Source: JAFEDN01 sp963712715 (GTDB taxonomy: Bacteria; Pseudomonadota; Gammaproteobacteria; Coxiellales; Coxiellaceae). Taken from it: a DNA stretch of 64,000 nucleotides. The stretch is taken from positions 13,409 through 77,408 of the forward strand of contig CAVQJI010000041.1 of NCBI GenBank assembly GCA_963712715.1, read 5' to 3'. This document shows, in pieces, positions 50,160-60,078 of the stretch. Numbering within the stretch: position 1 is the first letter of the stretch; each line of letters begins with the position of its first letter. The position numbers were made by a program, and so were the translations under genes. Below the pieces are notes generated by a model. It saw only the letters and a list, made by a program, of their open reading frames with translations. It had not been told where the DNA came from and searched no databases.

Positions 50160-51003
50160 TTATTTTGAGCTTTGCAAGCCTCGCGTCGTCGCCTTGATGA
50201 CGCTGACGGCGGTTGTCGCCATGTTTTCGCCCGCGCCGCCAGGAGAACTTTCCTGGCGTATTCTGGTATTCGGCGCCGTCGGTATTACCCTGGCGGCCTG
50301 TTCGGGTGGGGTGATTAACCAGCTCATTGACCGCCATATCGACGCTATCATGGCTCGCACCAGAAGGCGTCCTGTCGCCGCGGGTCGTATCCAGCCGTGG
50401 CAGGCCTGGATCTGGGCGGGGATTTTAATAGCCGCCAGTATGGCAATGCTGGCTTTATTGGTGAATCTCACGGTGGCCTGGTTGAGTTTATCGGCCATGG
50501 TGGGGTATGCCGGAATCTATACCCTGTTTTTAAAGCGGGCTACACCGCAAAATATTGTCATTGGGGGGCTGGCAGGCGCGATGCCGCCTTTATTAGGGTG
50601 GACCGCGGTGACCGGCCATATTGAAGCGCCGGGGGTGCTACTGGTTCTTATTATCTACACCTGGACTCCTCCTCATTTTTGGGCATTGGCGATTCACCGT
50701 TACGCCGATTACGTTAAAGCGAATATTCCGATGCTGCCGGTGACGCACGGCTTACCCTTAACCCGGCTCAGTATTTTATTGTATACATTGCTGATGGCCG
50801 CCACCACTTATTTACCATTTATTATTAACGCTACGGGGATCATTTATTGTGTCGGCGTCAGCTTTTTAAATATCATTTTCCTATACTATGCCGTGGCGGT
50901 TTATCGGAATAAAAATCCCCGCTATCCCTTTGCAACCTTTCGTTACTCCATTGTTTATTTGATGTTGTTATTTTTATTATTATTGCTGGATCATTTTGTA
51001 TGA
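50134..51003 (+). CDS. ctaB: Protoheme IX farnesyltransferase (heme O synthase)
   Basis: UbiA-family prenyltransferase, 289 residues with eight or nine membrane segments. The two Asp-rich sites are visible: VINQLIDRHIDAIMARTRRR (NxxxDxxxD) and the second YTWTPPHFWALAIHRYADY. It farnesylates heme B to heme O, the substrate of CtaA. It overlaps ctaA (26 bp) and acylphosphatase (4 bp, ATGA). Intact. It needs heme B, whose early synthesis genes in this window (hemC, hemD) are broken. Confidence 0.96.
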   Translation: MQYPHLWRDYFELCKPRVVALMTLTAVVAMFSPAPPGELSWRILVFGAVGITLAACSGGVINQLIDRHIDAIMARTRRRPVAAGRIQPWQAWIWAGILIAASMAMLALLVNLTVAWLSLSAMVGYAGIYTLFLKRATPQNIVIGGLAGAMPPLLGWTAVTGHIEAPGVLLVLIIYTWTPPHFWALAIHRYADYVKANIPMLPVTHGLPLTRLSILLYTLLMAATTYLPFIINATGIIYCVGVSFLNIIFLYYAVAVYRNKNPRYPFATFRYSIVYLMLLFLLLLLDHFV

Positions 51004-51272
51004 TCACTGTGCGCGCGGTGGTGAGTGGAAAAGTGCAGGGTGTGTTTTTCCGTGATTATACCCGCAAACGAGCGCAGTCTTTACAATTAACGGGCTGGGT
51101 AAAAAATTTGGCGGACGGGGGCGTGGAAATTGTCGTTTGTGGTTCTGAGGCAGTGGTGACCCATTTCATTGACTGGCTTTGGGAAGGGTCGCCGTCATCA
51201 AAAGTCAGTGATGTTTGCTGGGAAATCATTCCCCAGCAAACTCACTCTGATTTCGTTATTCGTTACGATTAA
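51000..51272 (+). CDS. acyP: Acylphosphatase
   Basis: 90 residues. Hydrolyses acyl phosphates. The active-site pattern VSGKVQGVFFRDYTRKRAQS contains the catalytic Arg, and LTGWVKNLADGGVEIVVCG holds the Asn; both are present. The length is normal. It overlaps ctaB by 4 bp, so it is co-translated at the end of the oxidase cluster, though it has no known role in oxidase assembly. Confidence 0.93.
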   Translation: MITVRAVVSGKVQGVFFRDYTRKRAQSLQLTGWVKNLADGGVEIVVCGSEAVVTHFIDWLWEGSPSSKVSDVCWEIIPQQTHSDFVIRYD

Positions 51273-51274
51273 AT

Positions 51275-51892
51275 CTACCAGTTACTAATGCGCCATTCGT
51301 TGGGCACACTTCCATTGACAGTGTGTTGACAGCGGTCCCTGGCGTCGCGTGCTTCCATTTTATTTGGGTACCAGCCATAAGTTTTGAAGCCTTCGCAGGA
51401 TTTAGAAATATGGCAATCTCCATACATCGTCACGTAAAAATCACGTGTGATACGGAAGTCGCGGCATCCATAAGGTCCGCAACGTTGCACAATGCGGGAG
51501 CCTTCCACATGCCGTTGCACGGAGTGATAGCAGACTTTATATCCGGAGGGTACTGTTTTGACCACCGTCACTGTCGTGTTGCTCTTGCTCATGGGCGTCA
51601 CTGTCGTGGAGCCTACCGGCGTCACCGTCGTCGTCGTAGTTGTAGCGGGAGCTGACATAGTGCCTCCTACTGGTGTCACCGTCGTGGTGCTACTGGAGGA
51701 AGGTACGGTAGTGGTATCTACCGGCGTCGCTGCATTAGTCCCCGCCGGGCTGCTACTAACGTCTGAGCTAGTCGGCGTTACCGTGCCGCTGCTGTTGGCG
51801 GGCGCGGTGGTTGGAGTCTGCGCGAATGATAAGGAGCTAACCATCAATGCCGCGGCTGCGCTGGCGGCGGCCCATTTAATTAGTTTTTTCAT
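51275..51892 (-). CDS. Exported Thr/Val-rich protein with Cys-containing C-terminal domain
   Basis: 205 residues from the ATG at 51892 (MKKLIKWAAASAAAALMVSS, preceded by GGAGG); 13 extra residues upstream are unlikely. After the signal peptide, residues ~25-110 are low-complexity Ser/Thr/Val/Pro with an imperfect repeated unit (TTTVTPVG). The C-terminal ~95 residues have about eight cysteines (SGYKVCYHSVQRH, CGPYGCRDFRITRDFY, DCHISKSCEGFKTYGWYP, RDRCQHTVNGS) and may fold as a disulfide-rich periplasmic or surface domain. No family recognised. It converges with acyP, 2 bp apart. Confidence 0.75.
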   Translation of the reverse strand: MKKLIKWAAASAAAALMVSSLSFAQTPTTAPANSSGTVTPTSSDVSSSPAGTNAATPVDTTTVPSSSSTTTVTPVGGTMSAPATTTTTTVTPVGSTTVTPMSKSNTTVTVVKTVPSGYKVCYHSVQRHVEGSRIVQRCGPYGCRDFRITRDFYVTMYGDCHISKSCEGFKTYGWYPNKMEARDARDRCQHTVNGSVPNEWRISNW

Positions 51893-52055
51893 AGTTTGCC
51901 TCCATCGGTTAACATGCGGAATGACCCGCATACTTAAATTTTAGCACCTTTCTCTCCCCCTTACGAACTCACATCGCGAAAGGTATCGTTCCTACAATTA
52001 TTATTGACATTATCGTACGTGTTTGCTAGCCTCGAAATGAAGTGAAAATTTCGGT

Positions 52056-52088
52056 TTTCCTATAAAAATTAGAATTTTTTATAGGAAA
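52056..52088. terminator. AT-rich hairpin upstream of the giant gene
   Basis: TTTCCTATAAAAA (52056-52068) pairs with TTTTTATAGGAAA (52076-52088) around a 7-base loop. It could be a weak terminator or operator; a candidate promoter (TTGACA at 52004-52009) lies upstream. No gene occupies 51893-52315. Confidence 0.45.
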
Positions 52089-52133
52089 GAAAATCATTAT
52101 TGAATTAAAAAATGGAAATAATAAAAAATATCT

Positions 52134-52296
52134 ATACCGCGTGACCTCTCAATTTGCGGTTTTTAGCGCCCATCTGTTGGCCAGATTGTGTTTTAAAAAA
52201 CATGCGCATAGTTACTCATATGCAAATGTTTTTTAAAGCACAAGATGGCCTGCAGATGGGATGCTAAAAACCGCAAATTGAGAGGTCACGCGGTAT
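52134..52296. repeat. 163-bp near-perfect palindrome in the leader of the giant gene
   Basis: Outer arms of 34 bp, ATACCGCGTGACCTCTCAAT.. (52134-52167) and its exact complement (52263-52296). The inner arms (CCCATCTGTTGGCCAGATTG.. and matching side) pair with few mismatches down to a small central loop near 52212. It ends 20 bp before the ATG at 52316, so the transcript would begin with a huge hairpin. Confidence 0.9.
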
Positions 52297-52315
52297 AGCA
52301 TCCGGAGAAAAAATT

Positions 52316-55300
52316 ATGCAAAAACAAAAGTCTTCTTTAAATTCGTTATATTTCAGTCCTGACGAGAAGCTGATTCAATTGGAAGATCTTTTAAGTAACC
52401 AACAGCAATCGTACGGTGTCGAAGATTTTTGTGTTTCTCTGAATGAGAAAATAAAGTATCTGGAGAAAAAGATTACCGGACTGGAAAGTGCGCTGGAACA
52501 GCAGGGTATGCCGGTATTGGCTCATAACGATTTATTGCCTCATTACATCATTAACCTGACTAAAGAGTTACGAAGAATACTGGCGGCGAGATTTACAATT
52601 GACCAAACTATCCAGGACAAGTATAAAAAAGCTCAGGAAGTTTTTTTAAATACGAATACTCTGTTTGCCATCATTTCCAAAATTGAATTAACACAGTTAC
52701 TGATTACTCTTTATAAAGATTCTGTAGGTACCAATAATGAGAAATATGAGAATTTAAAACCGGTTATCGACCAATTTTCTCGAAGGATAAGTGAATTCAA
52801 AGACGCGCCACCATCACCGTCAACCCCGTTTACATCTCCGGTTTCTCGGGAGCGCACCGTAAGCAATATTTCTTCGCCTTTACCACGAACTCTTTCCTTC
52901 AGTCAGAATTCTCCTTCCACTGATAAATCCTCCCCGCTCAAGCCGGACCCGGAATTATGCGCCCTTCCCGGCGCCGATATTTACCTGGTCCGTGTTCGCG
53001 AGGAGCGGCAAAAAACCAAAATACAGTTATATGAAGCGGCTGGAATACCGGTACCTGAAGATTTACAATTATTCGCCCTGCAATGCCGGTTTGCTCGCGA
53101 ATTGCTGGAAGCAGGAAGCCGGCTGGATTTGCAGCAGGAAATAAAATTATTGTCGGAATTGCCTGATTTGGTGAATCAATTAAGAAAAAACAAACAGGAA
53201 TCTGCGACTAATTCTGAATCGGATCAAAAAGATCCGATCCAGAAAGAGCGAATTCTCGCGCACGAGTTTAAATTACTGCAAAAACACAGCGCCTGGCTGG
53301 AGCTGCGTTGTGAACAGGGAAAAACAAATCTGGACAATGTCATGACCCGTTCCCGAACTTTTTCGGAAAGAATTTCTTCTTCTGCTTTAAAATCGCGAGC
53401 AGAGGAGACCAAAGAAGTAGGGTCAGGAGTTGATGAACTACGCAAAGAGAAGAAATCTGTCGACGCTCAATTAAGCAAGTTAGAATATGAAATTCTTGTC
53501 AGTGAATTAATGCGTTCCAGAATAAAACGCAACAATCATTTGCGTCTTGAAATACAAAGTTTAACTTATTTGAATATGCACTCTTTGAGTCATAAAAATG
53601 TATTTGAAAATTTAATTTCAAAAAAAGTGCATGAAAAAGCGGTCATTGATAAGGCCATTAGCGAAGTTCTGCCTGGTTATCAGGGGGATGATGACAAAGA
53701 AAGAGCCCCTCACGAAAGTCGCATTGCTTATATAAAGAAACTTTTTTTAAACTCTGTGAGGACTATAGAAGTATTGGAGGCCGAAACCAGCCGGCTGCGT
53801 CAAATCGTGGCCAGGTTAAGCATACGTTTATTATCGAGTGTTTTGCTGCAAACTCTGAATATCAATTTACAACGGGTCGCCGGAGTGGATAATGGCGTGG
53901 CTGCGGATGTTGCGGGATGCATCACTTATTGGACTCGGGCGATGACCATTATTCCTCATTTTCAAGACAAAATGCAGCTTTTATTGAAGTCTTTACCGCA
54001 GTTTATTACCGATGATCTGAGCTGGTTGAAACCCCTGTCGCCTCTCGCATTGCTGTGGGCAGAGGAAGCTGAAGTGGATACTTTGATTCAAAGTATGGCG
54101 GACAGAGAAAATTATTACGAGAAAGCACTGGGAAGTCTTTCCAGTCAATTGCAGCAGGAAAAAGCAGCATTGACGGCTATCGTGAAACAAATACAGCACA
54201 CCTGTGAACATCAGATTTCGATTATGGAAATAAAGATTGACCCAGGAAGTGCTTATACCTGCTTGCATGAACAGGTTAGGGAGTTTGACGAAAAACCGGC
54301 AAAACTTGAAGTTCAAATGAAAGAGAAGCTTCGCTCGCTGGAGCGGCTCAGTCCACAAAAGAGTGAGGCAATGGTATTTCTTATTGCCAATGGAGTTCAA
54401 AGTGTCACGTTTCCCTCTGAAATAAAGTCTACGGTTTTTAAAGATTGGCGAGAATTTTGTGTTGAGAAACTCCTGGATTCCGAACCAAGCGGCATGAATT
54501 TTGCAACTAAGGAAAGCCGTACTACCGATCATATCAAGCAGCTTGCAACACTCGAAATTGTATTATCCGGACCAGTGTTTCGGAATTTACGCAATGCTTT
54601 TCTGAAAGATATTATTGATATCACTGCGCAAGCTCCGTTCTTTACCCTTGAAGATTATTTCATGACATTGTTAAAAGATTTTCAGAGGCAATTTACTCAA
54701 CTGTTACTGGACTTAGGCCCGGCCAGACCGGAAAAACCCAGCGAAGAGAAATGCCGAATAAATATAATAAATTTTCTAAAATATCTGAAGGGAGAAGAAA
54801 CCACAGAGACCTATCCTCTTTCCCGGCTAATTCCGCGCCAGGGCGAGGGTAATGGAGATATTTGGGTCAACAAAAACAGTCAGAATATATTTGATAAACA
54901 TTTCAATCCTTCGAAACCGGGTAAAAAATTTGTCGAGGCGCCGGTGGCAGAACTGGTTTCGGATTGCCTGAAGGTTCTGTTGTGGCGAATTTTATTAAAG
55001 TTTGCTGATCACCAGTCCAGCGGATTTGAAGAAAATCCGCCTACCAAAAAAATATTAGAAAATGCGATAGAATACCGCCAGCGCGTGACCGAGTTTCACC
55101 AGAAACTGGCGGATTTTCGAAACACCGCACTTAAGAATTATCTACAGAAGACCCATGATCCTCTGGGAATTCCCTTATTTAATTGTGTCAAGTGGTTATG
55201 GAATCTGGTGAGTAAACCAGATTTATTATCTCCTAAAGATTTCGACAGTTTCATGCAACAATATGATTTACCGGAGCGGCAAAGTACTTTTCTCGATCGC

Positions 55301-57757
55301 GCTCGCAGAAGTTACGCAGGTCGCCTATACATCGTTCTTGGCGATGTACAGGAGAACTGGAATACGAGCCGGAAAATCATTGCTGAATTTAAGGAATTAC
55401 GAAAAAAAATTGAACAACTGCCTGAAGATAACTTTCAGTGGGCGCTCATTACCGCGAAACTGATTAAAGATGAAATACAGTTACAATCTGCGGATGCTAT
55501 CGCCAAAGTAAAAAAAGCCGAGGAGGCAGCACGAATTGAAATCTCTCAAAGATTAGAATCTCATCGCGCCGAGCAGAAAAAATTATCGGACGCGCTAATA
55601 CTGCGTACCTCGTGGCCGGAAGAAAATCCCGGTGACACGAAGAACAACAGCCAGTTCCACCAGCTCTCAGCGCTTTGTCGAATCTCTACCCGCCAACAGG
55701 CCGCGCAAGCGCTTTTGCAGGTGGCGAGAGAGTGGCGCGATATACAGGCCACAGCCATTGTTGAGATTAAAATTCAAGGTTACGTTTTAAAATTAATTCG
55801 CGCCGAAAAGGAGCTGGAAGGATTAGCGACCGCTGGCAAAAAAATCTATGTCCAATGGAAAGAAGGAGTTTATCATTATCACTATTATGTTAACTGGAAC
55901 GGTATTCCTGAGAAAAAAGATCTGGAAGCAAAAACAGCGCATAGCGAAATTGAGTTTGCCGTAAAAAATCCATCCAAAAATAATTTTAACTTCTCTACAT
56001 CCTGTATCAAGGACGCAACTGACTTTATTTTCAGGGCCGAGAAGGCCGCCCTGGAGCAGAAAATGCAGAGATCGGGTGGTCTGGATTTATCGAAGGTACC
56101 CTTGCAGGTGGATGAAAGTTTCCGAATCAGCATGAAACGACTGCAGAAAGCCAGCGGTTATCTCGCCCGCATCGAGGAAGTTAATAAGAAGTTGGCCCTC
56201 CCTGAATTTCCACAAGTGGGCGCCGATATCTCCCCGAAACTGCCAGAATCACTCTTCAGTACCACCGCGGTCACGGAAAAGGAGGCGTCTGAGCAACTGG
56301 CTGAAGCGCAAGCGACCCTGAAAGCGGTCTTTGATCCATTATTGAATATCGCCGGTCCTTTAAGAGAATGTTTTCATCAATACCGAAAACTCACTGTTCA
56401 GGAAAAATTATTGGTTTCACTTAAGGAAGAGTCCCAAAAAGGGAACCCGCTCACGACGCAACGTTTTGTACTGGAAAATCATCGTGCCAAGCTCAATGAC
56501 GTCGCTCGTGAGATAGCCAGGACATTGGCGGCAAAAAAAATAAATGTGCAAATGTTAAAAAGATTCGGCATTGATTGCAAGCTGATTAAACCCGGTGATA
56601 CTCAATTACAGGATTTACTGGTTAAGGACTGGCTACAGCCTTATGAAAATCTTGCCAATAAAATTCGCCTATTAGGCCCAGGATTAACTAAGCAAATGTT
56701 AGAAAAGTTCGAAATTAAGTACGATCCGAAAGTACACAATGATAACGAAAGGGTTAATTTATTGGTTGACGATTGCAAGAAAAACCCGCAGGATGCCGCT
56801 CTTAAGATAGCTGGCCTGTTGGTAGTCAGAAATATGTCTGTGGAAAAATTAGAATTTTTCGCCATTCTTTGTGATCTGTTTGAACCCAATGATACGCAAT
56901 TAATGGATTTATTAGCTAACTATTGTCAGGAGCAACCTTATGCCTGGTTTGATTCTGTCACCAAGGCCACCGTCGCGCTTAACGATGAATTTTTAACGGC
57001 TTTAACCAGACTGGCCGGTGGCATTTTGTATGGAGAAGTCACTGGCAAGGAAACTGCTTTCCCCATTACGGAATATAAATATCAACCGGTGATAACCAAA
57101 ATTTTTCACGAATCGAAGGAGGAGAAATATGCTTCTTTGCCCTGTCCGCTATTGGCAAGTTTAGAGAACACTCAGTGGGTGAAACGCTTATCCGCACTTG
57201 AGAATCTGCACCGGATCATCAGTGCAATCCCAGAGCCACGTTTTTCGGAAGTTATCATCCGTTTGGAACTTCTGCATAAGGATTTAGTCAGTGGCGCATG
57301 GCGACGTAAAAGAGTGGAATCTCCGCAAGAGAAAGTTAAAAAAGCCGAAGCGTTAAATATCGATTTATTGACCAATACCCAACAGTTAATTGAAAATGCC
57401 ATTGGGCCTGAAGGTTTGGAGCTGATAGACAGATTAGGGGTACAGGATTGGGATATTTATAAATCCATGTCCCCTCATATCTCCACTTTATGGAGCTGGA
57501 AATTCGACGAAGAATGCTCGGCTGCTTTCCAGGCATTATATCAGCATTTTATATATTTACTCGACTTGGACCTTGATATATCAGGTGACTATACCCAATC
57601 CGCATCGATAATGACGATGCTTTCTATCCTGGAAAATTTGCGAACTTCTCAAAATGTCAATGTTAAAGTGGCCTGGTTTGATGAAGTCGATTTGCAAAAA
57701 CTGAATAGCGGAACAGAATGTGCTGTAAAGGATAGTAAAAACACTCCCTGTCTCTAA
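52316..57757 (+). CDS. Giant coiled-coil protein, part 1 (intact reading frame)
   Basis: 1813 residues, largely helical and charged, with coiled-coil-like heptads through most of its length and a Ser/Pro-rich linker at about 165-210 (DAPPSPSTPFTSPVSRERT). No enzyme domain or membrane segment recognised. ATG 52316 follows CGGAGAAAAAATT. The open frame ends abruptly at 57757, where the adjacent frame continues with similar helical sequence (KTLPVSKKIPDLKKLKTDPA), so this is probably the front part of a larger protein. The length, lack of signal peptide and composition are like giant effectors of intracellular bacteria (inference). GC is similar to neighbours. Confidence 0.75.
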   Translation: MQKQKSSLNSLYFSPDEKLIQLEDLLSNQQQSYGVEDFCVSLNEKIKYLEKKITGLESALEQQGMPVLAHNDLLPHYIINLTKELRRILAARFTIDQTIQDKYKKAQEVFLNTNTLFAIISKIELTQLLITLYKDSVGTNNEKYENLKPVIDQFSRRISEFKDAPPSPSTPFTSPVSRERTVSNISSPLPRTLSFSQNSPSTDKSSPLKPDPELCALPGADIYLVRVREERQKTKIQLYEAAGIPVPEDLQLFALQCRFARELLEAGSRLDLQQEIKLLSELPDLVNQLRKNKQESATNSESDQKDPIQKERILAHEFKLLQKHSAWLELRCEQGKTNLDNVMTRSRTFSERISSSALKSRAEETKEVGSGVDELRKEKKSVDAQLSKLEYEILVSELMRSRIKRNNHLRLEIQSLTYLNMHSLSHKNVFENLISKKVHEKAVIDKAISEVLPGYQGDDDKERAPHESRIAYIKKLFLNSVRTIEVLEAETSRLRQIVARLSIRLLSSVLLQTLNINLQRVAGVDNGVAADVAGCITYWTRAMTIIPHFQDKMQLLLKSLPQFITDDLSWLKPLSPLALLWAEEAEVDTLIQSMADRENYYEKALGSLSSQLQQEKAALTAIVKQIQHTCEHQISIMEIKIDPGSAYTCLHEQVREFDEKPAKLEVQMKEKLRSLERLSPQKSEAMVFLIANGVQSVTFPSEIKSTVFKDWREFCVEKLLDSEPSGMNFATKESRTTDHIKQLATLEIVLSGPVFRNLRNAFLKDIIDITAQAPFFTLEDYFMTLLKDFQRQFTQLLLDLGPARPEKPSEEKCRINIINFLKYLKGEETTETYPLSRLIPRQGEGNGDIWVNKNSQNIFDKHFNPSKPGKKFVEAPVAELVSDCLKVLLWRILLKFADHQSSGFEENPPTKKILENAIEYRQRVTEFHQKLADFRNTALKNYLQKTHDPLGIPLFNCVKWLWNLVSKPDLLSPKDFDSFMQQYDLPERQSTFLDRARRSYAGRLYIVLGDVQENWNTSRKIIAEFKELRKKIEQLPEDNFQWALITAKLIKDEIQLQSADAIAKVKKAEEAARIEISQRLESHRAEQKKLSDALILRTSWPEENPGDTKNNSQFHQLSALCRISTRQQAAQALLQVAREWRDIQATAIVEIKIQGYVLKLIRAEKELEGLATAGKKIYVQWKEGVYHYHYYVNWNGIPEKKDLEAKTAHSEIEFAVKNPSKNNFNFSTSCIKDATDFIFRAEKAALEQKMQRSGGLDLSKVPLQVDESFRISMKRLQKASGYLARIEEVNKKLALPEFPQVGADISPKLPESLFSTTAVTEKEASEQLAEAQATLKAVFDPLLNIAGPLRECFHQYRKLTVQEKLLVSLKEESQKGNPLTTQRFVLENHRAKLNDVAREIARTLAAKKINVQMLKRFGIDCKLIKPGDTQLQDLLVKDWLQPYENLANKIRLLGPGLTKQMLEKFEIKYDPKVHNDNERVNLLVDDCKKNPQDAALKIAGLLVVRNMSVEKLEFFAILCDLFEPNDTQLMDLLANYCQEQPYAWFDSVTKATVALNDEFLTALTRLAGGILYGEVTGKETAFPITEYKYQPVITKIFHESKEEKYASLPCPLLASLENTQWVKRLSALENLHRIISAIPEPRFSEVIIRLELLHKDLVSGAWRRKRVESPQEKVKKAEALNIDLLTNTQQLIENAIGPEGLELIDRLGVQDWDIYKSMSPHISTLWSWKFDEECSAAFQALYQHFIYLLDLDLDISGDYTQSASIMTMLSILENLRTSQNVNVKVAWFDEVDLQKLNSGTECAVKDSKNTPCL

Positions 57758-57770
57758 AAAGATTCCCGAC

Positions 57771-59618
57771 TTGAAGAAATTAAAGACCGATCCGGCCAAT
57801 TTTAATAAAAATTTACGTGAAAAATTGATTAACGTCGGTATTCTGGCCAAAAATATCCCCCTTTGGGAAGAAGTTTGGGAAAAATTAACGAAAAAAGCCA
57901 TTATCCATAACGGGGGGGAAACGAAAATAACCGATTTAAGGCAAATTAAACAGGATCTGGATAAATTGTTACAGGCCAAAGACGATCAGAAAAACCATCA
58001 AAATCTGTTTGAACAGATTTCCCCACAACTGCGGGAATATGTTAAATGTCTGGAAAAAATAATTTATTGTTGTGATGGCGTTTCTTCCGATGAACGCATC
58101 GTTAATCTGCGCAGCCAGAGGTGGGCTGTAGCCGAGCTGTTAAAACAATGTTTCATTGATTTTAATTTTACGCACTCCTCTCCCCGGACGACAAAGATGA
58201 CCAGGCTGTGGTTAAAGATTTCCAGAAGCTGGAGCAACGGCTCATTTTGGAACAAAATAAATTTAACGATTCTATTGGCTTCTCCCCAGCTGGTAACGCC
58301 GCGTTTACCTGAGCTTTTAATAGAGAGGATAGAAGAAACATCAACTGCCTTGCTGACGCCAAAATCCGCGTCCACATTGTCAAGCCTTCCATCGACTCCT
58401 GAATCTGGACATGAGAATTACTTTCAAAGTCAGGTAGATAGATTGCGCAAAAAAAACAAAAATAAAGATTTAAGAAAAGAAATTAAACGTCTAAAAAAAG
58501 AAAACGAAGAGCTTAAATCTTTCTCCCGAACGGAAGGATCAATTTCTCCTGCCATCCCCGATAGTATGGGCAAGGGCTCGCCGATTCTGGATGATTTCGA
58601 TGAGAAAAGTGATACTACGTTTGGAAGAGAGAGCCCGCTTTCTTTTATACCCACAATTACCAGCCCATCTCCGCTTGCACGATATAAGCATTCTCCCGAG
58701 AAAAAAAATTCGACTCGGGAACCCACTACCACGTTATCGATGCAGGTGCGGCTTTCCAATAGCGCAATTAGTGAAGCAAAAAACCATTTAAATAATTTAC
58801 TGGATACGCGAGAACTTTTGCAGTCTTTAGTGAAAACCGCCTCGGAAAAAGCATCATTAATAAATATTTTGCCGGGATTATCACTTCTTCCCGATAATCG
58901 TTCTGCATTGGATTTATGTAAACAGTTGTCCGAAATTTGGCAGCAGAAACTCGAACATTCCGCTGATCTGGAGAAACAAAACGAGAAGTTGTCAAAGACA
59001 GTATCAGAGCTAAAAACGGCTTGTGAAGCGAAAGAACCTAAACCTGAATTTTTAGCGCCCTGGATAGAGTCAAAAATTAAAAGCGGTCAGGAGAAAATTA
59101 ACGATGCCGACAAAACATTAATCGAATTAAATAGTCGTTATAATATTTTGGTTAAAGAAGAAAAACAAAAATCTGTTTTAAGTCAATCTTCAACAAAAAA
59201 TTCTGACGACTCCCGTCGTCAGGCGGAACAGATTTTAAAAAATCTTGAAATTAAATGTAGCGCAAAAGAAACTTCTCAGAAAATGTTGAAGAACCAGGAG
59301 AAAGGAACCCCCAAAAAATCTCCACTCGCCGGTAAACTGGCGCTAGACATCAAAAATATAACGAATGAAATTGCCGGATTAAAAAAACAGATGGAAGTTC
59401 AAAAAGCATTTCTTCAAACCTGTACTCCGGATGAACCTGAAGTAAAAAGCAAAAATACAGGGGAGGAATTGAAAGAATTACGACAACGCATAATAGCATG
59501 CGCGCAAACCCGGGCTGATCAGGCGCATCGACGTCCAGCAGTTAACTCAGCTGAGGTCACCTTCTTCAGAAATCGTTTTGCCACCAATGCCCGCACTACC
59601 AGAGGATATCATATATGA
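57771..59618 (+). CDS. Giant coiled-coil protein, part 2 (after frameshift)
   Basis: 615 residues in the next frame; the start at a TTG (57771) is a frame artefact and no ribosome-binding site precedes it. Content continues the helical, Lys/Glu-rich style (RLRKKNKNKDLRKEIKRLKK, ENEELKSFS), with a Ser/Pro linker (SPAIPDSMGKGSPILDDFDE, RESPLSFIPTITSPSPLARY) like that in part 1. It runs off frame near 59500-59530: the frame +1 carries RRIDVQQLTQLRSPSSEIVL then PPMPALPEDIIYEWK. It is therefore a middle segment of the same original gene. Confidence 0.6.
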   Translation: MKKLKTDPANFNKNLREKLINVGILAKNIPLWEEVWEKLTKKAIIHNGGETKITDLRQIKQDLDKLLQAKDDQKNHQNLFEQISPQLREYVKCLEKIIYCCDGVSSDERIVNLRSQRWAVAELLKQCFIDFNFTHSSPRTTKMTRLWLKISRSWSNGSFWNKINLTILLASPQLVTPRLPELLIERIEETSTALLTPKSASTLSSLPSTPESGHENYFQSQVDRLRKKNKNKDLRKEIKRLKKENEELKSFSRTEGSISPAIPDSMGKGSPILDDFDEKSDTTFGRESPLSFIPTITSPSPLARYKHSPEKKNSTREPTTTLSMQVRLSNSAISEAKNHLNNLLDTRELLQSLVKTASEKASLINILPGLSLLPDNRSALDLCKQLSEIWQQKLEHSADLEKQNEKLSKTVSELKTACEAKEPKPEFLAPWIESKIKSGQEKINDADKTLIELNSRYNILVKEEKQKSVLSQSSTKNSDDSRRQAEQILKNLEIKCSAKETSQKMLKNQEKGTPKKSPLAGKLALDIKNITNEIAGLKKQMEVQKAFLQTCTPDEPEVKSKNTGEELKELRQRIIACAQTRADQAHRRPAVNSAEVTFFRNRFATNARTTRGYHI

Positions 59619-60078
59619 ATGGAAACCCTCTGCCCCGGTACAAGACCGGCAATCACAATTAAGAGAGCAGACTACGAAAGAATTGAGTGATGAACTTCAA
59701 AGACAGCTGGTGGAGAATACTGAAAGATTAGAATCAGTGAGAGATCAATGCTATGGCGTTAATGAATGGATCATAAAAGACGTTCAGGGTGAGGTTAAGT
59801 CCCTACTGGATCAAAAGGAAGAAATGGAATATTTATCCACAGACAGTCGCGCATACCAGCAATGGGAAGCCCGCGTGCAATTGTTAATGGCGCGGTTGCA
59901 AACTCCTCTCGCTCCAGCCAGTAGTGATACCGCGTATCAGCAATGGCAGCAGCAAATACAAGGATTAGTAGCACGACTACATCCCGAATTTAAGGCAGTT
60001 GATTTTCAGGAAGAGAAATTATTAACTCTTGAGGTGAAAGACACTATTGTTAATGATGCTCACGAGAAGAAATTATGA
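59578..60078 (+). CDS. Giant coiled-coil protein, part 3 (after frameshift)
   Basis: 166 residues in a third frame, beginning MPPMPALPEDIIYEWKPSAP if read from TTG 59578 (ATG 59587 is also possible); coding similarity extends back to about 59520. The sequence is helical (LQRQLVENTERLESVRDQCY) and ends VNDAHEKKL. The next frame carries NYENLVKEKELIESDAASLK, so a one-base gain in the GAAGAAATT tract near 60070 breaks it. A segment of the same original protein. Confidence 0.55.
   Translation: MPPMPALPEDIIYEWKPSAPVQDRQSQLREQTTKELSDELQRQLVENTERLESVRDQCYGVNEWIIKDVQGEVKSLLDQKEEMEYLSTDSRAYQQWEARVQLLMARLQTPLAPASSDTAYQQWQQQIQGLVARLHPEFKAVDFQEEKLLTLEVKDTIVNDAHEKKL

Noticed and set aside
51558..51944. 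128-codon open frame opposite the Thr/Val-rich gene (Val/Leu-rich product)
   Set aside because: It is the antisense of a low-complexity Thr repeat; the other strand has a signal peptide, ribosome-binding site and Cys-rich domain.
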